Shown here: one piece after another, positions 1 to 10,140 of the stretch
How positions within the stretch are numbered: position 1 is the stretch's first letter
Layout: the number at the start of each line of letters is the position of its first letter
DNA from: Paraescarpia echinospica
Lineage: Eukaryota > Annelida > Polychaeta > Sabellida > Siboglinidae
Direction of reading: 5' to 3'
Assembly (NCBI GenBank): GCA_020002185.1
Contig: CM034532.1
Coordinates: 49,725,349-49,789,348 of the forward strand
DNA length: 64,000 nucleotides
Program-made: the position numbers and the translations under genes
The notes under the pieces: model-generated
Told to the model about the DNA's origin: nothing
The model's input: only the letters and a program-made list of their open reading frames with translations
Databases searched by the model: none

Positions 1-544
1 TCTTTAGGCTAAGCGTTGGCCTATGGGCCAACTTGTGTCGTGTGTGACATGAAGGTCCATATGTTGTTCGGTATATTGTGTTATTGTAGCCCAGAAGTAA
101 AAACAATGTGAAAACGCTATAGAAAAATTGTACAACATTCCTGGTTGTTCAATGACGCTACTGAAATGGGGGGGGGCGTTGGGATGCGATTGATTGGAAT
201 GCGTTGGAGTAATCGGAACTATTTTCTTATCTTTTAACATGGGAATCGGGAACTACTTTTACTCTTCCTCCGACGTATAACGCATTCCATACCACGATTT
301 CAACGCAACATACTACTGAAGGGCATACCTACGCTCTGCTTCCATGGAAACTACTGTTAGTGGTTTCAAGTGCATATATATATGGCCTTGTTTTCGGAAC
401 ATATGGATTGATGCAGATTTCGTCACGGTTACAAGGTCCGAGTTGTTCTAATCGTAAACTGGTATAAATGTTCCATCGAATTCTACCTGAGATGCTACTA
501 TGCAGAATGACAACTCGTCAAATACAACAAACACGTCCACGAGC
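1..544. other. No recognisable gene; left edge
   Basis: No convincing coding or repeat signal apart from a short G run near 170. The small ORFs here show no family resemblance and no splice-site support. The stretch leads into the diverged edge of a 133-bp tandem array. Confidence 0.5.
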
Positions 545-1585
545 GAGCAACAGTCCAACAACCGAAGCCTGTCCAATGTCCAATGATCCGTGTCCGCCCG
601 CAAGCAAGCAACTGCTCAATGAGCTGAGCTCAACCAAAAGCAAAAGGCAGAGTGGTTTCAGGCATGTCACAACTAACCCAATCCCATCCAGGAGCGATCA
701 ACAGTCTAACAAGCCAAGCCTGTCCGCGAGTGCATGAGCAACAACAGTCCAATGATCCATGCCCACCCACAAGCAGTAGACAGAGTGGTTTCAGGCATGT
801 CGCAACTAACCCAATCCCACCCAGGAGCGATCAACAGTCTAACAAGCCAAGCCTGTCCGCAAGTGCATGAGCAACAACAGTCCAATGATCCATGCCCACC
901 CACAAGCAGTAGACAGATTGGTTTCAGGCATGTCACAACTAATCCAATCCCACCCAGGAGCGATCAACAGTCTAACAAGCCAAGCCTGTCCGCGAGTGCA
1001 TGAGCAACAACAGTCCAATGATCCATGCCCACCCACAAGCAGTAGACAGAGTGGTTTCAGGCATGTCACAGCTAAACCAATCTCACCCAGGAGCGATCAA
1101 CAGTCTAACAAGCCAAGCCTGTCGGCGAGTGCATGAGCAACAACAGTCCAATGATCCATGCCCACCCACAAGCAGTAGACAGAGAGGTTTCAGGCATGTC
1201 ACAACTAACCCAATCCCACCCAGGAGCGATCAACAGTCTAACAAGCCAAGCCTGTCCGCGAGTGCATGAGCAACAACAGTCCAATGATCCATGCCCACCC
1301 ACAAGCAGTAGACAGAGAGGTTTCAGGCTTGTCACAACTAACTCAATCCCACCCAGGAGCGATCAACAGTCTAACAAGCCAAGCCTGTCCGCGAGTGCAT
1401 GAGCAACAACAGTCCAATGATCCATGCCCATCCACAAGCAGTAGACAGAGAGGTTTCAGGCATGTCACAACTAACCCAATCCCACCCAGGAGCGATCAAC
1501 AGTCTAACAAGCCAATCCTGTCCGCGAGTGCATGAGCAACAACAGTCCAATGATCCATTCCCACCCACAAGCAGTAGACAGAGAG
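545..1585 (+). repeat. 133-bp tandem repeat, seven full units
   Basis: The word GTTTCAGGC recurs at 655, 788, 921, 1054, 1187, 1320 and 1453, always 133 bp apart, and its variant GTTTCAGGTG follows at 1586. Positions 655-1585 therefore hold seven full units that are nearly identical. A more diverged partial unit with an extra insert lies at about 545-654. Because 133 is not a multiple of 3, each unit shifts frame; the similar 89-residue ORFs found in every unit are a by-product of the period and not evidence of a protein. The array ends exactly where the OTU-like pseudogene becomes recognisable, and the start of the unit resembles the start of that pseudogene. Confidence 0.9.
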
Positions 1586-2360
1586 GTTTCAGGTGTGTCG
1601 CAACGAATGCAGGGGACGTTGTTTCTTCCGAGCCGTTGCTGTTTGTCAACATATCGATATGTAGCATGCAAAAACAGACAACGATGGCAGATTAAAGGAC
1701 CTGCGAATGAGAATACGAGAAATTATTTCCGCTGACGAGCTACGATCCAACATGATTGCACATATGCTAGACAACTTTGGCCTTTATGAAAACATTGATG
1801 AGAGGATGGAGAACGCAGATCTACCTCAGAGACTGTGTTACGCATCTATCGAGGACACAATTGCATCGATGGCGAATCCCAGTGAAATGGTTGGGGAGTT
1901 AGAGATCGTTGCGACGGCAGGCAGTCTACGACGACCAGTGCATATCTGCGTTGGAGAGAGTGTACTTGAATTTGAGATGGGATTTCAGAAGTCTGGTCAT
2001 TGTGAAACATTAGTCCCTAGCACGGGGCAGCCGACTGATCAACCAGAGCTGGGTAGAAAAGTCATCATTCCTACAATGTTGTCTCCCATCCCAAAAGCAG
2101 AGATTTCTAGGGCCAAGAGAAGAACAATCAAGTCGGAAACAGTTGGCAAGAGACAGAAAGACAAAAAATTCAGGAAATAGAAAAAACGGCAGCTTTTTCC
2201 TGCCAGCCAAAACGAAAAAAGCTATCAAAGTAACAACGAGTCTTGGTACTGTGTACTATATGACGACGAGTGAAAAGAAACCATGGTGAAATGTGTACAC
2301 TGTGGGACATGGATACATCATTTGTACGATCACTGGAACGTCATACTTTTCGTGATTTAA
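1578..2360 (+). pseudogene. OTU-protease-like ORF with C-terminal zinc-finger remnant (transposon-type), three in-frame stops
   Basis: One frame carries recognisable protein throughout but is broken by TAG at 1662, TAG at 2178 and TGA at 2271, with no frameshift needed. Seen in order: GRCFFRAVA at 1614-1640, which fits the catalytic-cysteine block of OTU cysteine proteases (usual D-G-x-C, here R-G-R-C, so the Asp is lost); DELRSNMIAHM; ELEIVATAGSLRRPVHI at 1896-1946, matching the conserved E-I/A-L-R-P core; and GHCETLVP around 1998, fitting the catalytic-His segment. A basic stretch (KRRTIKS, KRQKDKKFRK) follows, then WYCVLYDDE, a stop, and KCVHCGTWIHH at 2289-2323, which looks like a PHD-type C4HC finger with two Cys changed to Tyr. 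OTU plus finger is a combination found in transposon-encoded proteins; the TE class is unresolved. The 157-residue piece starting at 1707 is the longest open part. It is probably dead. Confidence 0.6.
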
Positions 2361-3239
2361 GCATTAAGCTACTATATATTTTTATAAGTCTGAAGTGTGT
2401 GCTGACACTTGGTTTCTTTCAAAGCATCAATAATTGACTGATGACCTATAATGAACCAGAAGCTCCTATATTGGACCATCTGGTCAAATGTCAGGACCAC
2501 TGTAGTCCAATATAATTATGTCACATATTACTCAAATTGGACAAATCAAGAAAAATACTTTTTTTTGCATTTTTGTGGAAAAAAAATAACAAATACATTG
2601 ACTCTATTTCCTGTTTGCACATAGAGCTTGTATTAACTGATAGCCTGACCCTTAATAGTCCTCAGTATCACGTACAGGAATGGAGATAGATGGCTCGGAA
2701 GTTAGGGGTTCAATATCGGTACACTTCCCCTAGGCCTATAATATATTTTGCAACCTATGTGTGGGACCCAGGGGCCTATTATATTTCTTAATATTTTGTC
2801 GCAAGTAGTGGAACAAATTTAGATTTTGATAAAAATTAAGGCTCCACTGTTCAGTAGATCTGTAAGATTTCCATCGACATGACCACTAATTACCAGAGAT
2901 AGGGTTGGAAGTAATTTGTCTAGTCCATGTTTGTATATGTTTCACACGACGTTTTCTTCGGTTTTCGCACAATTGAGACAACGCTTATATATATATTGAA
3001 ATTTTTTTACCCCCGTTGTTAAAAACTGACTGCGGGACTGTGTAAGACTGTCTAGGATACGGTTCCTTGGAATATTTGGCAAAAATATCCACGCCATGGC
3101 CACCTCCGCCTCTTTATATGAATTTCCATTGATGTGTTGGTTTTGGTCTCTACAAAACATGTGTAAAAATATCAGAATTGTGTTAGATCACGGACGATGA
3201 CAATCAATAGGCCAGCCCCTGGTAAAATAACTTATTCGA
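2361..3239. other. No gene seen
   Basis: AT-rich sequence without coding signal. A possible Pol III B-box-like GGGGTTCAATATC near 2705 hints at an old SINE but has no matching A box. TAGGCCTA-type words occur near 2730. Confidence 0.4.
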
Positions 3240-4063
3240 ATGTATGTGTATCGTGTCGAGCTGTGCGTCGTCGACATCAAATCCTGGATGACGTTCAACT
3301 ACTTGCTGATGAATGATGCAAAACGCGAGGTTCTACCGGTTGTACCCAGGTCGGCATCTGATTTTTTTACTGGACTGCATATGTGCGTTAGATCTGAAGT
3401 CGTCTATGCTGCCGAATGTGTGAGAGATCTTGGTGTCTACTTAGATAAACATACTGACATGACGACGCAGATTTCTCGTACCATAAGTACCTGTTCACTG
3501 CATTTACGTAACATCGGCCAAATTTACCGTTACCTGCCACAGTCGACAGCAGAACGTGTTATAAATGCAATGATTACATCACGCTTAGACTATTGCAGTT
3601 CGCTTCTGTTTGGCACTTCTGCCAAGAACATCGGCAGGCTACAGCGGCTACAGAATGCTGCTGTTCGTATAAAAACTCGGCGTGCGCAGCCGCTACAATA
3701 TGGAATGGTCTACCAACTACTGCTACTTCCAAAACCTCCCTGCAATCCTTCAAGGCAGCCTTAAAAAAACACCTTTTCATTTCGACGTACACTGCTTGAA
3801 AGACCACAGAAACATTTTTATTCTAATTTATTCATATTTTTATCTTGATCTTTTTAACAGCCGAAAGAACATTTTAAGTACTTACTTTACCATGAGAATT
3901 GTTTTCTTTTTAATCTAGTGATATTTCCACAGCATTATTATCTTAATTTGTTTATTTTTATATTTAAATATGTTTAATTTTTACTATTTATATTTTTGTT
4001 TTATGTAAAGCGCTTTGAACGTTATGGATATGGCGCTATATAAAATAAAGAATATTATTATTA
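3240..4063 (+). mobile_element. 5'-truncated, internally deleted CR1/L2-like LINE copy
   Basis: The + strand encodes the C-terminal part of a non-LTR reverse transcriptase: DLGVYLDKH, HLRNIGQIYRYLP, ITSRLDYCSSLLFG and RLQRLQNAAVRI (about 3415-3680) are the standard block order after the catalytic palm. The expected 100 or so residues that follow are missing. The reading then resumes in another frame with IWNGLPTT and SLQSFKAALKKHLF (about 3695-3775), the usual end of these ORFs. The 3' tail has GCGCTTTGAACG, GGCGCTATATAAA and a terminal ATT microsatellite (about 4008-4063), the typical 3' end of CR1/L2-type elements. The catalytic domain and the endonuclease are absent, so the copy cannot act on its own. 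Confidence 0.85.
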
Positions 4064-6221
4064 TATGAAGCAATTAGCGTCGAAACCGGGTTTTGACATT
4101 CTCAAAGTTAGAGATTGTTTTGTTATTTATTCAGCATCAATAGGTATAATTACGCCGGCCAAGATTAGGATTCACGTTTTATAACACTTTGATTTCCTGC
4201 GATGTTTTTGTTAATATAATATTTATATATTGCAGGGTATACCATGCAATCATAACATAATTACTAATTCTTTCACGAGTGAACCTTGACCGACGTCCTG
4301 TCATCATATGTAGGCCTAATAGGCATACCCTTTACACATATTTTTTTTCGAAATCAAGAGAGGTTGTCTGTTCCAATACGGTCACATAATCATTAGCAGG
4401 AAGTTCATAGTCCAACATTGTCGGCTTATTAAACGAGCTCCGGCGGATTCAATATATATTTATTATAGTATTAAAAACAATGTAGCGTATTAATTGTAAC
4501 AAAAGATGAACGGGCATCATACCTTAAAACTAACTAGTTAATTTAAATCCTGGTTATTTAGTTAAAACAAATCCGTTTAGAACAAATGGCTGCACCATCT
4601 AACGCGCAAAAACACAACAATATATCTATAACCCTACCGGTAGCCTATTTGCTACAGCACACATTAAAATTAAATATTTCTTATATTTAGGTCATACTGA
4701 CAACCCCGTCAACAGCAGAAAACATTAATTGAAAAGACCACATTTAAAACGTCCGCTGATTAAACAGAATCCACATTACAATTTCTTCCACAAATTGTAG
4801 TAACTAGCATAAGGATTTGACACCAAAACCCTTCATCTGCGCCCTCTGAGATTCATTAAAAAAACTCTAATTGCACCCGTTTGCCGAAATATTGCGGGCT
4901 AAACATATATCCAGCCCCCAAAATATCGGGGAGCTCATCCCCCCAATCCCCACCGATTCTGACACACATCTTTGTCAAGACTAATAAATATGTGCCTTTG
5001 TTAATTGACTGCTGTCTACTGCCTCTTCCGTCCCAACACTATAAAATAGTGTATTTAAACAAAATACTTAGAATGTTATTATCGACGAAACGAAATTAAT
5101 GTATTTACCAAAATTAATAAAGAAAATAGCCACGTATCGCCCGCAATTGTTCGATTTGTGCTTAAGTACGACTATGTGGTTTAAAAGACCAATATATTAT
5201 ATTATTTATTGTTTGGGTATAATGACCATTATTTACAATCCATTGGTAGCTTATAATGCGGATATGATACAAGATCTTCGTATGCTCAGCAAGGTTCAGG
5301 GTTTGACATCTTTGGATGTGAATGGATGATTTTTGGAGCCGCTGTATTATCATATTAGGCACTGAACTGTGTAAGACTGTTTAGGGATGTATTAGATGGA
5401 AGTTTTGCCCTCTTCCCTTGGAAATAATAATAAGTATGCCTAGACTTTTTTTTATATATACAGATATATATATTGAACTTAAAACAATAACGATGATTCG
5501 TCCGATAACTTAGGTCCGTTGATTTGGCCTAATTGATAAAAAGTAAAGTCCTTAATTAAGTTGAATAAACCAATAACATATGGGTAAGTTCGAGTAATTC
5601 GTACCGCCTAACGAAACCGTTTGGTGTGAACCGCCACAGAAAGGTACCAAAGGTTAATTAGATTTATGCACAGCATAAATTAACATCTTAAAATACAACA
5701 ACTTTAAAAAGACCAGTTAACGTGAGGGTAACAATCAGTGACATTGTAATTATATCGAATCGTTATTAACGGATAAAACACACATTAATTATAATTATTA
5801 CTCGCATACATAAATCTACATCCCCATTGCTCACGTATGTACACGCATTAATTTGTGTGTCCCGTCAGTATTTATAAAACAAAATAGTGTTTCATTAGCT
5901 TTGACAGCGTGCGTTTAGATTTAACGGCATGTCGCATCCACATATAGACTGCAACAGCATGAACCTTATTATAAACAAGTCTGCATAGGTCTATATGCAA
6001 TGGCACATTTGCCTACCCGCCAATATTCAAATCCAACATTTTCAAACGGCAGTAACGTGAAAGCATTTAAAATGTTTGCATGCATCCAGCGACATATTTG
6101 TAAACAGCATTATTATGTTTACGATGACATCGAACATAACAAAATGTTGTCTTATACAAAACTTAAACCCTATATGTCTACATGCGAAATTGACAAAGAT
6201 TATGCCGGACCGACATAGGGG
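4064..6221. other. AT-rich stretch, no gene seen
   Basis: No homology-bearing ORF, RNA gene or clear repeat. A short word GTGTAAGACTGT near 5369 also occurs near 3040, a possible trace of an old repeat. The ORFs here are short and AT-driven. Confidence 0.4.
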
Positions 6222-8048
6222 AGATCGGGGCCAAGCGCCCCCCTCCCAAGCAAACAGTTGTTATTGTGTACATGCTTGTAAATATTGTTTTGAAATAATT
6301 GTCACTGAGATTCACTACTGAAATTGGTATAAAAGATGAAACCAGTTTCGTTCCATCGAATTGATATGTTTACGTCCTGCAACGCTGTAAGTGCACCCTC
6401 TGCAATATGTCCACTTTGCCACACCAAAAGCCAATCCAACGAAGCTAGAAAACGAACGAAAACGGAACGAAGACGAAATCGTGATCTGGTCATAAACAGC
6501 ACTTCTTAAACGCCACATGAATCAAGTATTACTGTCCAACGGATACATACATAAAACGTGTTGTATTCCAGTTTGATCATCAATAACTGTAATGCTAACT
6601 GCGTTAACTAATGTGGCAAACATTCTTAATGTAACTAACAGCAAATTAGACGTACTTAGATGTCCTTACATAACTCGACAACTATGAACGCATAATTGGT
6701 TGTTGTTGACTGTAAACTGTTTTGCACAGATCACATTCAAAAGCACATTCGTCATCGCTGCCGCTGCTTGCTCCTTAGGGCTACTAGCTGTAGGGCAAAA
6801 ACCGTATAATTGCATTAACTAAAAATTCTCTGGAGCCCGAAGGATTATCTGGGGGTGCCTTTTCTTGAATGCTGCTACCCATCCATCACCAGCCAGTTCA
6901 TTTTCAATATTAAATGGGTGGGACATAATTATCATTCTTCTCTGCAAACTGAAACGCTAATCGTCTCAGGTCAATTATCGACAATCCAAACATCCTGGAT
7001 TCAAATTCAAGAATATGAATACGGCCACACAGTTGTTTTTCCTCTTCCTCAGAAAATACGGGTTTCTGGCGTCCAATGCCTTTTTTTGATGCATGTTTAA
7101 CCGTTCTCGAAGTCTACATTTCACCCTTTGACTGAGGGTTGTTCTTGGTACGTTGAAGGTAGCCGCTGCTGTTTTCACGTTTGCTACCTGATCTAACCGC
7201 ACCGATGGCTTTTGCTAGAGATACATCGCCCCACGCTTGCTGCGTACTTGGTCATTTATAAGTTATCACCATTTTAAACTGCAACAAAAGACATACGTAG
7301 GGTGGTAAATGTCATGTGCAGAGCAAAATAAATTAATGGGAGGGCAGGATGCGGGGCGTAATGTGATTACCTAAGCGATAACATCCGCAATCTAATTTCG
7401 ACCATACATCTTAAAATTTACTAAATGTCCACTTTAATGTAATACTATAATTAGTGTTGTATACGATTACAAATATACTAGAGTAACTAATAATGAACAA
7501 TCAATTAGCTAGAAAAGAAAACTAAATTTAACAAATACTGCAAATAAAGGTGATGTATCGGGGATATTTCCTGTCCCCACCCCTATATCCATTGTTTATA
7601 TCCATTTTTGTGTATTTATTAAGTACTCATTACTCCAAGTAGAAAATCACGGGGATAAGTGAACACAAATATGTCCACTTTTCTCCGCCTGTCCACTTTG
7701 CCTCACATTCTCTGTCGTAACAAATGTGAGCTATTCCCATTTAGTTTGAGCTTAGTTTTATCTACACATACATGTAGCAAATCACACGTTCACAAGCGTT
7801 TTCAATATTTCTGACATATACGACTATGAAAAGCTTTCAAAAAAACGAAAAAATCGCAAGAAAATACATTAAAAGCGACTTACCGCCAGAACGTAAAAAT
7901 GACATCTGATTTGGAACGCGAACGTGGTGCACCGAAGCGGTAGTGATATCACATAATGTTTTTATCACACCAACGTTAGATGATGCAAGTAGTCTGAACT
8001 TAAAATGTTATTGTTCACTTTACCCCAGTGGCCGCTTTGCCCCGATCT
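6222..8048 (-). mobile_element. Internally deleted pogo/Tigger-like (Tc1/mariner-type) DNA transposon
   Basis: The left end starts AGATCGGGGCCAAGCG (6222) and the right end is its inverted counterpart, GCTTTGCCCCGATCT (to 8048). The word CCACTTTGCC, or close variants, is repeated inside both ends (near 6408, 7675, 7692 and 8020), as expected of subterminal transposase-binding motifs. The interior holds a minus-strand transposase remnant with a pipsqueak-type helix-turn-helix and a CENP-B-like domain, the DNA-binding layout of pogo/Tigger elements. The DDE catalytic core is missing. A TA target duplication is not evident, so the exact ends are uncertain by several bases. Confidence 0.6.
6690..7225 (-). 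pseudogene. pogo/Tigger-like transposase remnant: HTH domains and C-terminal finger, core deleted
   Basis: Read on the minus strand from right to left. AIGAVRSGS then, after a frame change, KTAAATFNVPRTTLSQRVK (about 7119-7216) is a pipsqueak-type helix-turn-helix. Another frame gives RQKPVFSEEEEKQLCGRI and ESRMFGLSIIDLR (about 6955-7095), the usual start of the CENP-B/Tc5 DNA-binding domain. A further frame gives FNIENELAGDGWVAAFKKR and RAPENF (about 6835-6918), the end of that domain. The DDE domain is absent. SDDECAFECDLCKTVYS (about 6710-6763) resembles the C-terminal cysteine-rich tail of such transposases. At least two frameshifts make it non-functional. Confidence 0.7.
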
Positions 8049-9689
8049 GCAAGTAAACAAACAAACACGCCAAAAAAACAGTTGGAATTACCTTGAACAA
8101 CGAGTCAAGTTAAACAATGCCTTAAACAAATAGGCCAGCAAACACCAAAGCAAACACAAAAACAGTTATTATACATCAAAACAACAGTTTAATTGTGACT
8201 GTGATATATTTAGATGTGTGCGTGTGTGTACGTGTGTGTGTGTGTGTGTGTGTGCGTGTGCGTGTGTGCGTGTGCGTACGTGCGTACGTACGTTACACCA
8301 TTAGGCCAGGTTCATTACATCTTAAAACGGAAACCATTGGGTGACCACGCAAGGCCCCCCGTTCACACCCCATTTCTGAGATCCCAAATGCACACCACTG
8401 GTTTATGGTGTTGAAATAGCAGCACAGTTAAATGTTCGTTTGCAAAATTTACGGTAAATTTCAGTCACACTTCATGTTGATATATATATATATATGTCAC
8501 ATTTCGCAAAGCCGAGGAGTGTAACAACATGTGCCTATCAGCTACCATCTGTGCGTACGTTCTACGAAACACCGCAATCATCTAGTATTAGTAGTATTGA
8601 TCAACTATATGCTAAATTAACACAATATATAAGAATAATTTCGATATGAACAATAAAAACTAAGCAAATAGATAAAAGAGTTGGCAATCGCCAACTCCCG
8701 AATTATTTTATTATCAATTGTAACCTTAGCATAGCTAAGTTTCTAACGAAATTTAACTTAATGCGGATCGCAACATTTATTTTAGGCGCAATTCGTCACG
8801 TTGAAGGTCTACGTGTCATTAAAATGTGGATCTTGACCTCTGGTGTTCTTGGAAATTCATTTAAACAGACGAGATCACCTGACCAACTCACAAGAAAACT
8901 ACTTATTATAACACAAACGAAAAGGTTTAATCAAAGCGATTGGATATAATTAATTCGCCCTAGATTGATTAGGCCCTATAACACTTGCTGTTACCTAGAG
9001 CTAATGTAGATATAAACTAAATTAGGCCTACACGTACGGTAGCAATTCAAAATATGTATCGTCAGAGCCACACTTTAATTTTTGATTTTTAGAATAAAAT
9101 AAACAAATGTTTCGCTTGCTTCTATAACTATTGATGATGTTGTGGGTTAACTAGTTGTTGAAATGTGTACACATAAAAAGTGATATGCCAAAAATGGGGG
9201 ACAATTATAGGCGTAGCTAAACCCACTGGCTTCTCGATCGCGAACATCGAGACGATAAAATATATCACTGACGGAACTGGACATTCAGAATGCAAAAAAC
9301 ACGAGTCAAGACGCATAGGTCCACCGTTGTACAATTAGTGTTTCGTTGCTGAAGTTTAACCGGACTTGGTAAAATTTACTTTTTCCTGATGATTTCACCA
9401 AAACTAAATATTTTTCAATTAGTACCAAATTAGTTTGAAATGAAACGATCGAAATAAATCGTATTGTTGAAACAGTGTAAACGTCAGCTTAGTGTTTCGC
9501 AAAAGGACCTATCTATAATACTAGATGATAGGTTTACACAAAGCAGAACTGTCACAACTGTATCATTTGTAATTGAAGTAAAATACACAGTGGACTACTA
9601 TGGTCTCTAAATATAAAACGACATAAATAGTTATAGTATAAACATTATGTAATTAAAGGTTTCAGTGATAACTGCACAATATCCACGAG
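8049..9689. other. Promoter-distal upstream region, only simple repeats
   Basis: Apart from the TG repeat and a short AT run near 8480, nothing is recognisable. It is AT-rich and CpG-poor, in contrast with the CpG-rich region that follows. Confidence 0.4.
8214..8296. repeat. (TG)n / (CGTA)n microsatellite
   Basis: Alternating TG with interspersed CG, ending in GTACGTACGT repeats. The ORF over it is a run of Val-Cys codons caused by the repeat. Confidence 0.9.
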
Positions 9690-9892
9690 CTAGCGTCTTC
9701 CGTTGTTACTTTTACGCGGGAAATAACCCAAGAATGCTAATAGGTCTTACATTTATTGGACGCACCCCCTCTGCCACCGCTCGCACTACGCTATTACTCC
9801 TGCACAGGAATGCCCCAAATCGTAACGTTTTTTTATACTAAAATAACATATTCATAACCATTAGATGTTCTAATTGATAATATAACATCTTC

Positions 9893-9900
9893 ATTTGCAT
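9893..9900 (-). promoter_or_regulatory. Octamer (POU-factor) word upstream of exon 1
   Basis: ATTTGCAT, the canonical octamer in reverse orientation, about 175 bp before the start codon and inside the CpG-rich region. A single 8-bp match is weak evidence alone. It is noted because the same octamer recurs many times in the intron 2 minisatellite. Confidence 0.3.
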
Positions 9901-10073
9901 ATTCGACTTGACTGCGCTTAATTGCGCGCCTGAACGTCCGTGTTTGTAATGAGCAAAACCTGGCGTAAGACTAAAGAGATTAGAAGCTGTAGTAGGGTTC
10001 ATTGAATGTATTCATACTCAGATCACTACATGGGCTGTTTTTTTATGAAACTCGTCCTCATGTGTGTTTATTT

Positions 10074-10140
10074 ATGGCGTCCGATCCTCCTAACCGTGTT
10101 GTGTGGATTACAACAGTACTTTTAAGTGTTTTAACGACAG
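10074..10140 (+). CDS. Exon 1 (coding part): signal peptide of the DCC/protogenin-like Ig receptor
   Basis: ATG at 10074 opens 22 codons plus one base, ending at a strong donor (ACAG then GTAAGCC at 10141). The product has a short polar start with one Arg (MASDPPNR) and a hydrophobic core (VVWITTVLLSVL), followed by TT and a split Gly codon: a plausible signal peptide. The intron phase is 1, exactly what the acceptor of exon 2 needs (G plus GT gives Gly), so the join reads TTG-IGTLETG without a break. The position in a CpG-rich region supports a first exon. An alternative ATG at 10060 opens another hydrophobic frame but meets a stop before the donor. Assignment to the gene rests on phase, donor, signal-peptide character and orientation; no transcript was available. 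The exon is too short to stand out in an ordinary ORF search. Confidence 0.65.

Noticed and set aside
468..1735. Series of similar 89-residue + strand ORFs and 76-residue - strand ORFs, possible repetitive protein
   Set aside because: They result from a 133-bp tandem repeat that shifts frame in each unit; all three frames and both strands are open because of the sequence, and there is no continuous frame.
8214..8414. Val/Cys-rich ORF
   Set aside because: Pure product of the TG microsatellite.
10060..10125. Alternative ATG at 10060 opening a hydrophobic frame (MCVYLWRPILLTVL)
   Set aside because: It meets a stop before the donor at 10141 and cannot join the phase-1 acceptor of exon 2, whereas the ATG at 10074 does.
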